Shown here: piece by piece, positions 17,577 through 26,718 of the stretch
Position numbering within the stretch: the first letter of the stretch is position 1
Layout of the letters: each line of letters opens with the position of its first letter
NCBI GenBank assembly: GCA_002381565.1
Contig: DFWZ01000029.1
Span: 1-64,000 of the forward strand
Source: Gallionella sp. UBA4121
GTDB lineage: Bacteria; Pseudomonadota; Gammaproteobacteria; Burkholderiales; Gallionellaceae
Reading direction: 5' to 3'
DNA: 64,000 bases
Program-made: the position numbers and the translations under genes
Notes under the pieces: generated by a model
What the model saw: the letters and a program-made list of their open reading frames with translations, nothing else
Database searches by the model: none
Told to the model about the DNA's origin: nothing

Positions 17577-18491
17577 TTAGCCGCGGTTCTGCTTGGTGAG
17601 GTCATGTAAGGCACCAATTGTTTCCTGGACATCTGAAAAAATACGCACTCCTTTTTGAGGACGCCTGGTGATGTCCGAGCCTTTTCCCCCGACCCATATC
17701 TCAATATCGGCCGGCAGCAAATGCCGCAAATGTGTAATAACCGGTCTAACACGCCGTGCCGGATAGGCAAAGCTGAAAGATATTGCGACCACATTGGCCT
17801 GGCATGAGATAGCGGCCATTTTCAAATCATTCAAGGGCGTATTTGATCCAAGGCTGACCGTTTTCGCGCCCTGCCCTGCAAGCGCCGCCTCGGCCATTAA
17901 CAGCCCCAGCGCATGATGTTCATCCGGCGGAGTGGCAAATAGAATTTTTGGGTAACTGCGCTTTGGTTTGCTTAAGAGAATTTCAGCATGCAGGCAACGT
18001 TCGATGACACTGGTGCAAAGATGCTCGTGATATATCTCAATTTCCCCTCGTGACCAGGCCTCTCCAACTTCGATAAGCAATGGAGCAACCGTATTCGACA
18101 CGAACTCAGTCAGCGTTCCGGTGGCGCGCTGCTTAACCAAAAGAGCCTGAAGCCCCACAAGGTCAGCCTGCTTCAGTCGCTCGATGAGCTTGCCGGTTGA
18201 TTCATTGCAACGCGAATCAGCGCGGTCATTGGTAATGGCCCGGTGCAGGCGATCGAGCTCAAGCGGGGTCTTGCCCACGACCTGAGCAGGCTGAAAGCCG
18301 CCTTCCAGCAACCGTTTGATCAACAGAAGCTGACTGATGGTCTGACGCGAGTATCCGACTTTGCCGTCTGCGCTTGCTTCTGGCATGGGGAATCCGTAGC
18401 GCTGACGCCACTTTCGCAATAGATCCTTGCTCAAACCGGTCTCAAGTTCGATATCGGACGAGGGAACAAAGGCGCCTGTTTGCATAGGCAT
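17577..18491 (-). CDS. CarH/LitR-like MerR-family regulator with cobalamin-binding domain
   Basis: This is a 304-aa transcription factor in three parts: an N-terminal MerR winged helix (about residues 10-75, with LRKWRQRYGFP), a helical cap (about 100-175), and a C-terminal B12-binding Rossmann domain (about 180-300). The CarH signature Trp-x9-Glu-His is exact (Trp146, Glu156, His157). The cobalamin-ligand motif Glu-x-His-x-x-Gly is Glu191 to Gly196 with His193 as the likely lower ligand. CarH proteins bind adenosylcobalamin as DNA-bound tetramers in the dark and fall apart in light. Here the residue after the signature Trp is Ser147; as I recall, Thermus CarH has His there and uses it as ligand after illumination. 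Light sensing is thus likely but may differ in chemistry. The gene diverges from a PAS chemoreceptor, a plausible target. No carotenoid or photolyase gene is close. Confidence 0.85.
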   Translation of the reverse strand: MPMQTGAFVPSSDIELETGLSKDLLRKWRQRYGFPMPEASADGKVGYSRQTISQLLLIKRLLEGGFQPAQVVGKTPLELDRLHRAITNDRADSRCNESTGKLIERLKQADLVGLQALLVKQRATGTLTEFVSNTVAPLLIEVGEAWSRGEIEIYHEHLCTSVIERCLHAEILLSKPKRSYPKILFATPPDEHHALGLLMAEAALAGQGAKTVSLGSNTPLNDLKMAAISCQANVVAISFSFAYPARRVRPVITHLRHLLPADIEIWVGGKGSDITRRPQKGVRIFSDVQETIGALHDLTKQNRG

Positions 18492-18500
18492 TTATGATAT

Positions 18501-18514
18501 CAGATAGACATCTG
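18501..18514. promoter_or_regulatory. palindrome CAGAT-N4-ATCTG upstream of the MerR-B12 gene
   Basis: A 5-bp inverted repeat lies 10 bp before the regulator start codon, inside the 157-bp divergent gap to the chemoreceptor gene. MerR-family proteins bind short palindromes at their own promoters, so an autoregulatory site is plausible. Only position and symmetry support this. Confidence 0.35.
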
Positions 18515-18648
18515 TCCGCACTATTGTGTCACGGATAATGATTGTATTATTTAATGCTGTTATTTGCGCAGCCTGAATATTTCAAGGCATATTTTCTGAT
18601 GCTCACCGCAGATTTAGGCACTTAAATGATAATTATGAGAGATCTGAC

Positions 18649-20277
18649 ATGCGTAACAATCAACCCGTAAGCGGACGTGAATACCCATTCCCACAAGGGG
18701 AAACAGTCATTTCCTATACAAACCTGAAGGGGCAGATCACTCGCGCCAATGAGGCATTCATCGAACTGTCAGGTTTCACCAAAACTGAATTGATCGGACA
18801 GCCACATAATACCGTGCGGCATCCCGACATGCCCCCGGAAGCCTTTCGCGACTTATGGGATACTGTGAAAAAAGGCCGCCCCTGGAGCGGCCTGGTGAAA
18901 AATCGCCGCAAGGATGGCGATCATTACTGGGTGCGCGCTTATGTATCTCCCCTGGCTGATGGCTCCGGCTACGTGTCGGTGCGCGTTGCGGCTTCGCGCC
19001 AGGAAATCAGTGCGGCAGAAGCGCTTTATGCGCGGATGCGCAACGATGACAGCATCAGACTGGATGAAGGTCTGGTGATCGGTTCCAGTATGCTGGCTAA
19101 ATTCATGCGCCGAATCGGCAGCCTCAGTCTCGCAACACGATTGTGGTTGCTGGCATTTAATGGAGTAATCGGTTTTGCACTGGCTATTGCGTCCGGATCG
19201 GCCGACATTAGCGAGACAGTGCTCGTATTGCTGGGCTTTTTGGGCTCTGTAGCGTTGCTGATCCAGGCAAAGATGGTGATTGGCAAGATCAAAAATGGTC
19301 TGAAAGAATCACAACAGGCAGCCGAATCAATCGCACATGGCGATCTGACACGACCGCTTCCAGCGCCGAGCAAAGATGAGATGGGCGATCTTAACGCTAC
19401 ACTTTCTGTGATGCGTAATAACCTGCACGAACTGATCGCCGGTGTCCGCGAGGGAATTCTGTCACTCAAACTTGCATCGAACATTGTTTCGACTTCCGCA
19501 GATGCCAGCTCAAAGGTGACTGAAATGCAATCGGAAGCCGCTTCCGGCATGGCGGCCGTGATGGAACAACTATCAGTCTCAATCGATCAGGTGAGTGAGC
19601 ACGCCAGTGATGCACACAAGGTCAGCGAATCCTCCAGCGAACAGGCAATCGAAGGCGGGAAAATCATTCACAGCACAGCGACAGAAATGGAACACATCGC
19701 CACGGCTGTAAACAATGTCGCAGGAACCATACGCGGCCTTGAAGAATATTCCACACAAATCTCAGGTATCGCCAACACGATCCGTGAAATCGCAGACCAG
19801 ACCAATTTACTCGCGCTGAACGCCGCCATAGAAGCAGCACGCGCTGGGGAACAGGGACGCGGATTCGCGGTAGTCGCCGACGAAGTGAGAAAACTGGCCG
19901 AACGCACCGCCACCTCCACCAAGGAAATAGCCGGCATGATTTCGAAGATACAGGATGGAACCAAAATGGCAGTAAAAGAAATGGAAGTCAGTGTAAAACG
20001 GGTCAGCGACGGTGTTGGATTGGCACGACAGGCAGGAACTTCCGTAGGCAATATCAGCGAAGCTGCGCAACATGCCGCAGGTGCAGTTGATGACATCACA
20101 TCAGCAATCAAAGAGCAGTCACTAGCGGCGCGGGATATCGCACAGCGCATCGAGAAGATTGCACGAGGCACAGAAGAAAACACCCTGTCATCTATCCGGA
20201 CGGCTGACTCGGCTAAAAAGATGGCTGAACTCAGCGGAGAACTAGAAGAGCTGGCATCGCGTTTTAGAATTGCCTGA
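18649..20277 (+). CDS. methyl-accepting chemotaxis protein with Aer-like PAS domain
   Basis: This 542-aa chemoreceptor senses through an N-terminal cytoplasmic PAS domain (about residues 15-115). That domain carries the Aer-type sequences [14 protein letters not shown] and [18 protein letters not shown], which in Aer surround FAD. Two closely spaced helices follow (about 163-181 and 190-208) with only a few residues between them, so there is no periplasmic ligand domain. A HAMP segment comes next (about 210-262). The signalling hairpin tip is intact ([39 protein letters not shown]). It should report redox, oxygen or energy state to CheA/CheW. No CheR-docking pentapeptide is seen at the C-terminus. 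No che genes are in the window. It diverges from the CarH-like regulator, which raises the idea of light-controlled aerotaxis. Confidence 0.92.
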   Translation: MRNNQPVSGREYPFPQGETVISYTNLKGQITRANEAFIELSGFTKTELIGQPHNTVRHPDMPPEAFRDLWDTVKKGRPWSGLVKNRRKDGDHYWVRAYVSPLADGSGYVSVRVAASRQEISAAEALYARMRNDDSIRLDEGLVIGSSMLAKFMRRIGSLSLATRLWLLAFNGVIGFALAIASGSADISETVLVLLGFLGSVALLIQAKMVIGKIKNGLKESQQAAESIAHGDLTRPLPAPSKDEMGDLNATLSVMRNNLHELIAGVREGILSLKLASNIVSTSADASSKVTEMQSEAASGMAAVMEQLSVSIDQVSEHASDAHKVSESSSEQAIEGGKIIHSTATEMEHIATAVNNVAGTIRGLEEYSTQISGIANTIREIADQTNLLALNAAIEAARAGEQGRGFAVVADEVRKLAERTATSTKEIAGMISKIQDGTKMAVKEMEVSVKRVSDGVGLARQAGTSVGNISEAAQHAAGAVDDITSAIKEQSLAARDIAQRIEKIARGTEENTLSSIRTADSAKKMAELSGELEELASRFRIA

Positions 20278-20672
20278 TATCAAACCAATCTTACCAGTGC
20301 GCGAGCTATGCACTCCTCGCTCATCAGGCTTATTTAGCGGGTCTGATCCGACCAGGGAACCGCTGATTTATTATTCGTCTTCCCCGCAAAAGCGGGGGAA
20401 CCAGCACCTTTATTTAACTGGATTCCCGCCTACGCGGGAACGACAAAACCGAATAAATCAGTGGTTCCCGAGGACTATAGTGTCTGTTGAACGGCAGATT
20501 TTGAGATGAGCAACCGGCTGGAACGGGTCGATGGCTGCCGATACAAAAGAATTTTCAATGGCAACTGTGTCTTGCGGATGGGTGCCAATAACCGGACAAA
20601 AAGTTCACGCTTAAGAAATGCCGGGTCAAGCGGCGCCACTTTTAACTTCAGTAATTGCTGTTGATTCATACG
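20278..20672. other. intergenic stretch holding a repeat element; no gene recognised
   Basis: Between the chemoreceptor and the tRNA-Sec promoter. It contains the inverted-repeat element at 20355-20469. A 64-codon frame on the minus strand (20475-20669) lacks a ribosome site and any recognised family. Nothing else is supported. Confidence 0.5.
20355..20469. repeat. inverted-repeat element, GATTTATT family (copy 2)
   Basis: A 115-bp element with 18-bp outer arms (20355-20372 and 20452-20469, one mismatch). Inside are two further hairpins, one with TCCCCGC/GCGGGGG (near 20380-20397) and one with TTCCCGC/GCGGGAA (near 20423-20440). The outer arms share CTGATTTATT with the palindrome at 17503-17552. 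The pair encloses the CarH-like and chemoreceptor genes. Confidence 0.8.
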
Positions 20673-20700
20673 TTATGTCCGGCCTGCATTCGGGTAGAAT
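20673..20700 (+). promoter_or_regulatory. candidate promoter of the tRNA-Sec gene
   Basis: A -10-like TAGAAT (20695-20700) lies 14 bases before the first tRNA base. A weak -35-like TTATGT (20673-20678) is 16 bp upstream. Placement fits a tRNA start just ahead of the mature end. Confidence 0.4.
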
Positions 20701-20714
20701 ACCTCCCTCCAAAT

Positions 20715-20810
20715 GGAAGAGATTCGCTCCCCGGTGGGGCGGCCGGACTTCAAATCCGGTTGAGCACGCCAGCGTGCTTGGGTGGGTTCGACTCCCACTC
20801 TCTTCCGCCA
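20715..20810 (+). tRNA. selC: tRNA-Sec (anticodon TCA)
   Basis: This is a 96-base selenocysteine tRNA gene. The anticodon TCA is at 20750-20752, in a stem of GCCGGA/TCCGGT character. The acceptor arm pairs GGAAGAGA with TCTCTTCC (8 bp, the Sec hallmark) and ends in GCCA encoded in the gene. A long variable arm (GCACGCC-AGC-GTGCTTG region) follows the anticodon arm. The T arm carries GGTTCGACTCC. Serylated by SerRS, converted by SelA and delivered by SelB, it reads the UGA in the fdnG gene of this same window. It is convergent with selB, the two ends 24 bp apart. Confidence 0.97.
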
Positions 20811-20833
20811 TAAAGCCTGCTGAAAATCGAGTT

Positions 20834-22747
20834 TTAAAATCCCGCGGTAGTGACATCCTGGCGCAGATGATGTTTGTCACCGGTTCTGCGGGTATAGACG
20901 ATACGGTTGAAAAATTCCAGAATCTGGATAGCCAGTTTGCGGCCTGTATTGACCTGATCGCGAAATTCGGCGGCACTGACGCCATCATGCGTTTCCGCCA
21001 TTTCCCTGATGATAGTCGATAACTGCCCGATTGCCTGTCTGGTGAAGTAATGATCGTGGGCGACCAGATACACATCACCCACTCTTGCCACGCGACGCAA
21101 CAACAGGCGGACTTTGCCCTCGTCCAGCGACAGGGCATGGGCGATATCCCTGACACGAGGCGGCTGAAACAGATCAGCCTGCAATAGCGGCAAGATCGTT
21201 TGCCATTGTTTTTCTTCAGCCGCCGTGAGCGTTACTTTATGATCGGGCAGATGTATCCACGGACCGCTTTGGGATACCTGCCCGTCGACCAATAGCTCAT
21301 CCAGTAAAGCGCTGAAAACCGCGCGCACCAGTGCGGGCAATGCCATCCGATGCAATCGCGTCCGGTCAGGCCCGATAAAGTCTGTATTCTCTTCGTGTTC
21401 CAGACTTAGTCTGGCCAATACGCGCAGCTTTAATTGTGACCAGCACGCTGGCGTAAAACCGAAATCAGCGGACGGGGTCGCCACAATATGCATGGGCATA
21501 CTGCGCCACAACAGCTGCGCTTCCGCCTCGCGGATATTTCTGCTTTGCGCAAAGCGTGTCAGATCCATTCCGCTTGAAGCGCTCTCCATGGCAAGCATCA
21601 ACGCCTGATCATGACAGGTTATCTGCATGGCTTGCAGAGCATTGATGCGTGCCGGCGTGCGCCGGTTTTTGGCAGGAGGAAACGGGTCCAGCACTTTGCC
21701 GCCGCCCAGTGTGCGGTTTGCCGACTGGTCGCGCAGAATAAAACGGTCGCCGTTGAGCGCACAGATCGGTTTGTCGGTAATAAGCTGAACCAGCGCCATG
21801 CCGGAGGGAGCTATTGCTTCGCCTTCCAGTATCGCTAAACGCGCCATCACATCGGACGCACCGATATGCAGATGCACCGGTGTCCAGTGTTTGAGCGCCT
21901 TTTGTTCTCCGGCGAGCAGATGAAAGTGCGCATCGAAACGTTGCGTAGGTGCGTGAACCGATGCTGCCAGAACCCACATGCCGCGGCGCACATCGTCTTT
22001 TTCAAAATGAACGCCGGCAAGATTAAGCGCACAGCGTTGTCCGGCGTGACCGGATTCTGCCGGCCGGTTCTGTGCATGGATACCGCGTACGCGCACCTCG
22101 ACGCCGGCCGGGGATATGATTAATTTGTCGCCTACGTGGACTTCACCTGAAAACACGGTTCCGGTGACGACGGTACCAGAACCTGCAATGGTAAATGCAC
22201 GGTCGACCGCCAGTCGAAAATGACCGGCGCTGGGTTTCACAGGCAATTCGAGTGCGGTTTCGTCCAGATGAGCGCGCAGTTCGTCTACACCCTGGCCAGT
22301 AATGGCGGAAAGCGGGAATATCGGGCTATTGTCCAGGCCGGTGCCCGACAACAGGCCGTTGATTTCATTCATGGCAGCAGCAATGCGTTCAGGCGCAACG
22401 CGGTCAATTTTAGTCAGCGCGATCGCGCCGCGATTGAGTCCCAGCAGATTCAGAATGGCCAGATGTTCGCGCGTCTGGGGCATCGGGCCGTCGTCCGCGG
22501 CAATGACCAGCAGCACGTAGTCTATGCCCGTTGCGCCGGCGAGCATGTTATGGATGAGTTTTTCATGTCCCGGCACATCCACAAAACCCAATACATCGCC
22601 GTTGGGCAGGGGGCTGTAGGCATAGCCCAGGTCTATGGTAATCCCGCGTGCCTTTTCTTCCTTCAGGCGGTCTGCATCCACACCGGTGAGGGCTTTAACA
22701 AGTGAGGTTTTACCGTGATCGATATGACCGGCTGTACCGATGATCAT
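20834..22747 (-). CDS. selB: selenocysteine-specific translation elongation factor SelB
   Basis: SelB (637 aa) is a GTPase that carries Sec-tRNA to ribosomes paused at a UGA followed by a SECIS hairpin. The N-terminus has the GTPase motifs GHIDHGKT (G1), DVPGHEKLI (G3) and TKID (G4). EF-Tu-like domains 2 and 3 follow ([19 protein letters not shown]). The C-terminal third contains the four winged-helix units that bind the mRNA hairpin, including [21 protein letters not shown]. Length matches the E. coli protein (614 aa) closely. It follows selA by 19 bp and is the last gene of the fdn-fdhE-selAB row, all leftward. The SECIS in fdnG keeps the contact bases SelB needs. Confidence 0.97.
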   Translation of the reverse strand: MIIGTAGHIDHGKTSLVKALTGVDADRLKEEKARGITIDLGYAYSPLPNGDVLGFVDVPGHEKLIHNMLAGATGIDYVLLVIAADDGPMPQTREHLAILNLLGLNRGAIALTKIDRVAPERIAAAMNEINGLLSGTGLDNSPIFPLSAITGQGVDELRAHLDETALELPVKPSAGHFRLAVDRAFTIAGSGTVVTGTVFSGEVHVGDKLIISPAGVEVRVRGIHAQNRPAESGHAGQRCALNLAGVHFEKDDVRRGMWVLAASVHAPTQRFDAHFHLLAGEQKALKHWTPVHLHIGASDVMARLAILEGEAIAPSGMALVQLITDKPICALNGDRFILRDQSANRTLGGGKVLDPFPPAKNRRTPARINALQAMQITCHDQALMLAMESASSGMDLTRFAQSRNIREAEAQLLWRSMPMHIVATPSADFGFTPACWSQLKLRVLARLSLEHEENTDFIGPDRTRLHRMALPALVRAVFSALLDELLVDGQVSQSGPWIHLPDHKVTLTAAEEKQWQTILPLLQADLFQPPRVRDIAHALSLDEGKVRLLLRRVARVGDVYLVAHDHYFTRQAIGQLSTIIREMAETHDGVSAAEFRDQVNTGRKLAIQILEFFNRIVYTRRTGDKHHLRQDVTTAGF

Positions 22748-22766
22748 TTATTGAAATCTACCGTGA

Positions 22767-24218
22767 TTAAGCAATTAAGGTTAATTGACCGAGCTGAACC
22801 ATAAATTCATGCACGTATTTCTCTTCCAGACATCGCACATCCAGACAAAAGGCGCCGTCTGTAATTCTACCCAGTACCGGCACGGGGAGCTGGCGAAATG
22901 CCTGCTCAATTTTTTTCAAAGCGCTGCCTTCGCCTTTGCCCCGAACCTGTGGGGTAATCGATAAACACACGCTGGACAAGAGGTCTATGGGAAGTGACCC
23001 GCTGCCGATCTGGCTCTGACAAGGCTTGATCGCAACCGTGCCGTGTCCTGCCAGCGCCTGTTCCACCGCAGGTAGCAAGATTTTTGCCGTGCTGTCGATT
23101 TCCATCACAGAACGCGTCAGCAGGCGCAAGGTAGGCAGATTCTGTGTGAGGCGCTCCGGGTCGCGATAAAGCCGCAAAACTGCATCCAGCGCAGCATATG
23201 TCATCTTGTCTACCCGCAACGCTCTTTTGAGCGGGTTCTTTTTGATTTTGGCGATCAAGTCTTTGCGGCCGATAATAATGCCAGCCTGCGGGCCACCGAG
23301 CAACTTGTCGCCGCTGAACGTGATCAGATCGGCCCCATTAGCCAGTGATTCCTGCGGGGTCGGCTCATTAGGCAAACCCAGTTTCTTGAGGTTGGCTAAA
23401 GTGCCGCTGCCCAGGTCGACCATGAAAGGCAGACCATGCTGATGGGCAAGCGCGGCCAGGTCTTTTTCCGCAACTGATGCGGTAAATCCCTGTATCGCAT
23501 AATTACTGGTATGCACCCTGAGCAGCATCGCTGTTTTGCCTGAAATCGACTCCGCATAATCCTTCAAATGCGTGCGGTTGGTGGTGCCCACCTCTTTAAG
23601 CTTGCAGCCGGCCCGTGACATGATGTCCGGCACCCGGAATGAGCCGCCGATTTCCACCAGTTCGCCACGCGAGACGATGACTTCCCGGCGCAAGCCCAGT
23701 GTATTCAATGCCAGAAAAACCGCTGCCGCATTATTATTGACGACCGTGGCGGCTTCAGCCCCGGTCAATTCCCGGAGCAATGGCTCAATCAGGTTGTCTC
23801 GATCACCGCGCGACCCGCTATCGATGTCATATTCCAGGTTGCATGGGCGGGTCATGGCATCGATGACCGCCTGGATCGCGACATCCGGCAACTGGGCACG
23901 ACCGAGGTTGGTGTGCAGCACTGTGCCAGTCAGGTTATAGACTGGCCGCAGCGCTGGGCGACTGGCTTGCTGGAGCCGTGATTGCAGGTGCAAGTTAATT
24001 GCAGGCTCTGCAAAGATATCCGCGGGCAGGATATGGGCCTGCGCAACATTGTCGCGCAGTTCAGTGAGCATGGCGCGAATTGCCGTTAATACCGGCATGC
24101 GTCCATATTCGAAGATCAACGCCTGAGTCGCGGCCATATTCAGCACACGATCAACCGATGGAATTGCGGCTAGCATGGCACGCGTTGCAGATGCGGTATT
24201 CGACTGAGCACTCGGCAT
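22767..24218 (-). CDS. selA: L-seryl-tRNA(Sec) selenium transferase SelA
   Basis: SelA (483 aa) is a PLP enzyme that turns seryl-tRNA-Sec into selenocysteinyl-tRNA-Sec using selenophosphate. It acts in the cytoplasm as a decamer. The N-terminal domain (IPSVDRVLN) binds the tRNA; the catalytic domain follows, with YNLTGTVLHTNLGRAQLP, the Gly-rich VVNNNAAAVFLAL and the PLP lysine at about Lys305 in FSGDKLLGGPQAG. Length is close to the E. coli enzyme (463 aa). It lies between fdhE (17 bp upstream) and selB (19 bp downstream), so all three are probably on one message. Selenophosphate synthetase (selD) is not in the window and must be elsewhere for the system to work. Confidence 0.97.
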   Translation of the reverse strand: MPSAQSNTASATRAMLAAIPSVDRVLNMAATQALIFEYGRMPVLTAIRAMLTELRDNVAQAHILPADIFAEPAINLHLQSRLQQASRPALRPVYNLTGTVLHTNLGRAQLPDVAIQAVIDAMTRPCNLEYDIDSGSRGDRDNLIEPLLRELTGAEAATVVNNNAAAVFLALNTLGLRREVIVSRGELVEIGGSFRVPDIMSRAGCKLKEVGTTNRTHLKDYAESISGKTAMLLRVHTSNYAIQGFTASVAEKDLAALAHQHGLPFMVDLGSGTLANLKKLGLPNEPTPQESLANGADLITFSGDKLLGGPQAGIIIGRKDLIAKIKKNPLKRALRVDKMTYAALDAVLRLYRDPERLTQNLPTLRLLTRSVMEIDSTAKILLPAVEQALAGHGTVAIKPCQSQIGSGSLPIDLLSSVCLSITPQVRGKGEGSALKKIEQAFRQLPVPVLGRITDGAFCLDVRCLEEKYVHEFMVQLGQLTLIA

Positions 24219-24235
24219 GAATATGATCAGGGTGA

Positions 24236-25159
24236 TTACACGGCCAGTTCAGAAGGGGATATGAGAAACAGGTTGGGGCCACTTCTGTTCTTGCCGTTTT
24301 CATCCATCATCAGATCGAGGGCGAGCGTAGCGAGATCATCTGCAACCGGATCGACCTGAGGGTCTTTGTCCATATGCATGATTTTCAGATAAGTGCCGCA
24401 CTCATCGCAGGTTTCAGCCTTTACCGCACCGGAAGTGCCCTCAATCGCATAATACGAAATACCTTTAGTGGACTCGCAATTACTGCATTTGACTCGAACC
24501 ATATGCCATTGTGTATTGCACACCGAACAGCACAGATAACGCAGGCCATTTTCTCTGCCGCCGATACGGACGATGCTGGACACGGGAGGAGATGCGCATA
24601 CCGGACACAGATTGCTGATATCGTTGGCAGCAAAAGCTTGTGCGCCCAGCGTGCTTGCCATATATGTCCAGTAAACCTGGAGTGCCGCCGCGACAAACGG
24701 CGCCGCGCCAAGGTCCATACCATCAAACTGACCGGTGAGAATATCCGTTGCAAATGTTTCCAGCGCAGCGCTATCCATCTGTTGCAAATGCAAAAGGATT
24801 TTCCTTGTCTCTACAGTGGCCGTCTGCATGACATGGGCAATAATTTGCCTGAGCGCTTCCTGCCATACCGGATCACGCGGCCAGCTTTGCACCGAGAGCG
24901 GCGGCATGCCATGCTCCCTGCACAGCGTCAGCTCAGCCGCCGATGGCAGTGGAACCCTGGGAAAGACTGTCAGCGCGGCATGCTGCGCCTCGGTCAACTG
25001 GGCCATGAACAACAAAAAATCCTTCATCACGTGACCCGCCGCCAGTTGCCGCAGCCGCATGGCCCGGTCACGAAAGACACTGTCCGGCTGGTAGATGAAA
25101 GGGATTTCACCTGCGGGTGGTTCTATTTGTCCGGGCTGGATGACGGGGGTTGTAGTCAC
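24236..25159 (-). CDS. fdhE: formate dehydrogenase accessory protein FdhE
   Basis: FdhE (307 aa) is a cytoplasmic redox-type assembly factor for respiratory formate dehydrogenases. It binds the catalytic subunit before Tat export. Four CxxC motifs sit in the C-terminal half (CPVC, CSVC, CSNC and CDEC, about residues 185-260), as expected for rubredoxin-like metal binding. The start is GTG and overlaps the fdnI stop as GTGA, implying coupled translation. Presence directly after the three enzyme subunits supports a dedicated role for this enzyme. Length is similar to E. coli FdhE (309 aa). No unusual residues noted. Confidence 0.95.
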   Translation of the reverse strand: MTTTPVIQPGQIEPPAGEIPFIYQPDSVFRDRAMRLRQLAAGHVMKDFLLFMAQLTEAQHAALTVFPRVPLPSAAELTLCREHGMPPLSVQSWPRDPVWQEALRQIIAHVMQTATVETRKILLHLQQMDSAALETFATDILTGQFDGMDLGAAPFVAAALQVYWTYMASTLGAQAFAANDISNLCPVCASPPVSSIVRIGGRENGLRYLCCSVCNTQWHMVRVKCSNCESTKGISYYAIEGTSGAVKAETCDECGTYLKIMHMDKDPQVDPVADDLATLALDLMMDENGKNRSGPNLFLISPSELAV

Positions 25160-25791
25160 AACTTTGCATCCTTTGAGATTTCTTTATACCAGGCAGGATG
25201 ATGGTGACGAGCCCAGGCAGTTGTCACAGTACCACGTGTCATGGCGCGAATTGAACCCTTGGTCCAGATGGCAGCATAGACATGCACAATGATCGCCACG
25301 ATGGCGATAAAAGCCGCCAGTGCATGCACCAAGACGGCCAACCGGATGACGCTGATCGGGAAGAAGATGGCAAAGTAAGGGCGCCAGATGATGAACCCGG
25401 ACAGCATCAGCAGCGGGACAATGACCACCAGCGACCAGAACAGATACTTCTGACCGATGTTGTATTTTCCGACTTCGGGCAAATTCGTGGCTTTATTGGC
25501 CATGATGTCACCCAGGTGTTTCTGCCATTCACGGTCGGCATCGGTGATGTAATTGTGTCCCCAGAATTTGACAATCAGGCTCAGAAAAGACACGAACATG
25601 ACAACGCCGATAAATGGATGCAGAATTCTGGTCCAGGGCCCCCCGCCGAAAAAATTGCTCAGGAAGAAAAAGGCGGGGTGAAACAGCGCCAGCCCACTCA
25701 ACGCCAGCATGATAAAAGTGATCGCAACGAGCCAATGATTCATACGTTCATTGGCGGAGTAACGAACTACAAGATTAGTCTTGATTGACAT
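25156..25791 (-). CDS. fdnI: formate dehydrogenase cytochrome b556 (gamma) subunit
   Basis: This is the inner-membrane dihaem cytochrome b subunit that passes electrons from the beta subunit to quinone. Four transmembrane helices are visible, with family sequences RYSANERMNHWLVAITF (haem His), LHPFIGVVMFVSFL and HVYAAIWTKGSIRAMTRGTVT; the last holds another haem histidine. The frame opens at 25830 but the ATG at 25791 is chosen: GAGGAG lies 7 bases before it and the protein then starts MSIKTNLVVRYS like relatives. Length is 211 aa (E. coli FdnI 217). It follows fdnH closely and overlaps fdhE by 4 bases. The enzyme is therefore the complete alpha-beta-gamma type. Confidence 0.95.
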   Translation of the reverse strand: MSIKTNLVVRYSANERMNHWLVAITFIMLALSGLALFHPAFFFLSNFFGGGPWTRILHPFIGVVMFVSFLSLIVKFWGHNYITDADREWQKHLGDIMANKATNLPEVGKYNIGQKYLFWSLVVIVPLLMLSGFIIWRPYFAIFFPISVIRLAVLVHALAAFIAIVAIIVHVYAAIWTKGSIRAMTRGTVTTAWARHHHPAWYKEISKDAKL

Positions 25792-25830
25792 TTGCTTGCT
25801 CCTCAAATATTTATGGTTACCCCGCCGCAA

Positions 25831-26706
25831 TCAATGCAGTTCGGATTCGCTTTCTTCTTCAACTTCATTTGGGCCGACTTTGATGAAGTGGAAGAACCCG
25901 GCCAGCGCGACCAAACCGATCCCCAGGCTCATCAGCGGTTTTGTGACGCCTTTCCAGATTGCAACCATCGCACTGATCGATGGGTCTTTAGGCAAACCAT
26001 GATATAGCTCCGGCTGATCCGCATGTTGCAACACATACATCACATGCGTACCACCTACGCCTTGCGGATCGTAAAGTCCGGCGTTGCTGTAGCCACGCTC
26101 CTTGAGGTCAACGATGCGTTCTGCAGCATGCTCGATCATGTCCTCCTTGCTGCCGAACACGAGCGCCCCGGTCGGACAGCTTTTTACGCAGGCCGGCTCC
26201 ATGCCGACGCCCACCCGGTCGGAGCAGAGCGTACATTTGTAAGCCTTGTTGTCTTTCTTGGATATGCGCGGAACATTGAACGGGCAGCCGGCAATACAAT
26301 AACCGCAGCCTATGCAGGCTTCTTCGTGAAAATCGACAATGCCGTTGCTGTATTGAACAATCGCACCCGGTGCCGGGCAGGCTTTGAGACAGCCCGGATC
26401 GGCACAATGCATGCAACCGTCCTTGCGGATTAACCACTCCAGCTTGTCTTTTTCTACTTCGACTTCGGAGAAGCGCATGACGGTCCAGGAATCAGCCGTC
26501 AAGTCGCGCGGATTATCATAGATGCCGGCATTGCTGCCGATTTCATCTCGAATATCGTTCCATTCCATACAGGCGCTCTGACACGCCTTGCAGCCTATGC
26601 ACTTGGACACATCGATCAGCTTGGCGACCTCGATGGTCTGACGCGCGCTAGGCGGTGGCGTTGTTGTCGCGGAGATCCGCTGGATATCTAAAGATTGTAA
26701 TGCCAT
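25831..26706 (-). CDS. fdnH: formate dehydrogenase iron-sulfur (beta) subunit
   Basis: This 291-aa ferredoxin-like subunit moves electrons from the catalytic subunit to the cytochrome b. Four [4Fe-4S] Cys clusters can be read, including [35 protein letters not shown] and CTLCSDRV with CVKSC. A C-terminal membrane helix (about residues 248-275, [19 protein letters not shown]) ties it to the inner membrane with the bulk in the periplasm, as in FdnH. There is no own signal peptide; it should be exported by partnering with the Tat-signal-bearing alpha subunit. The gene starts 12 bp after fdnG and ends about 40 bp before fdnI. Its tail is acidic (EVEEESESE). Confidence 0.96.
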   Translation of the reverse strand: MALQSLDIQRISATTTPPPSARQTIEVAKLIDVSKCIGCKACQSACMEWNDIRDEIGSNAGIYDNPRDLTADSWTVMRFSEVEVEKDKLEWLIRKDGCMHCADPGCLKACPAPGAIVQYSNGIVDFHEEACIGCGYCIAGCPFNVPRISKKDNKAYKCTLCSDRVGVGMEPACVKSCPTGALVFGSKEDMIEHAAERIVDLKERGYSNAGLYDPQGVGGTHVMYVLQHADQPELYHGLPKDPSISAMVAIWKGVTKPLMSLGIGLVALAGFFHFIKVGPNEVEEESESELH

Positions 26707-26718
26707 GATCCGCCTCCC

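Noticed and set aside
20475..20669. 64-codon frame on the minus strand near tRNA-Sec
   Set aside because: No ribosome site, no recognised family, and it lies next to a repeat element and the tRNA promoter.
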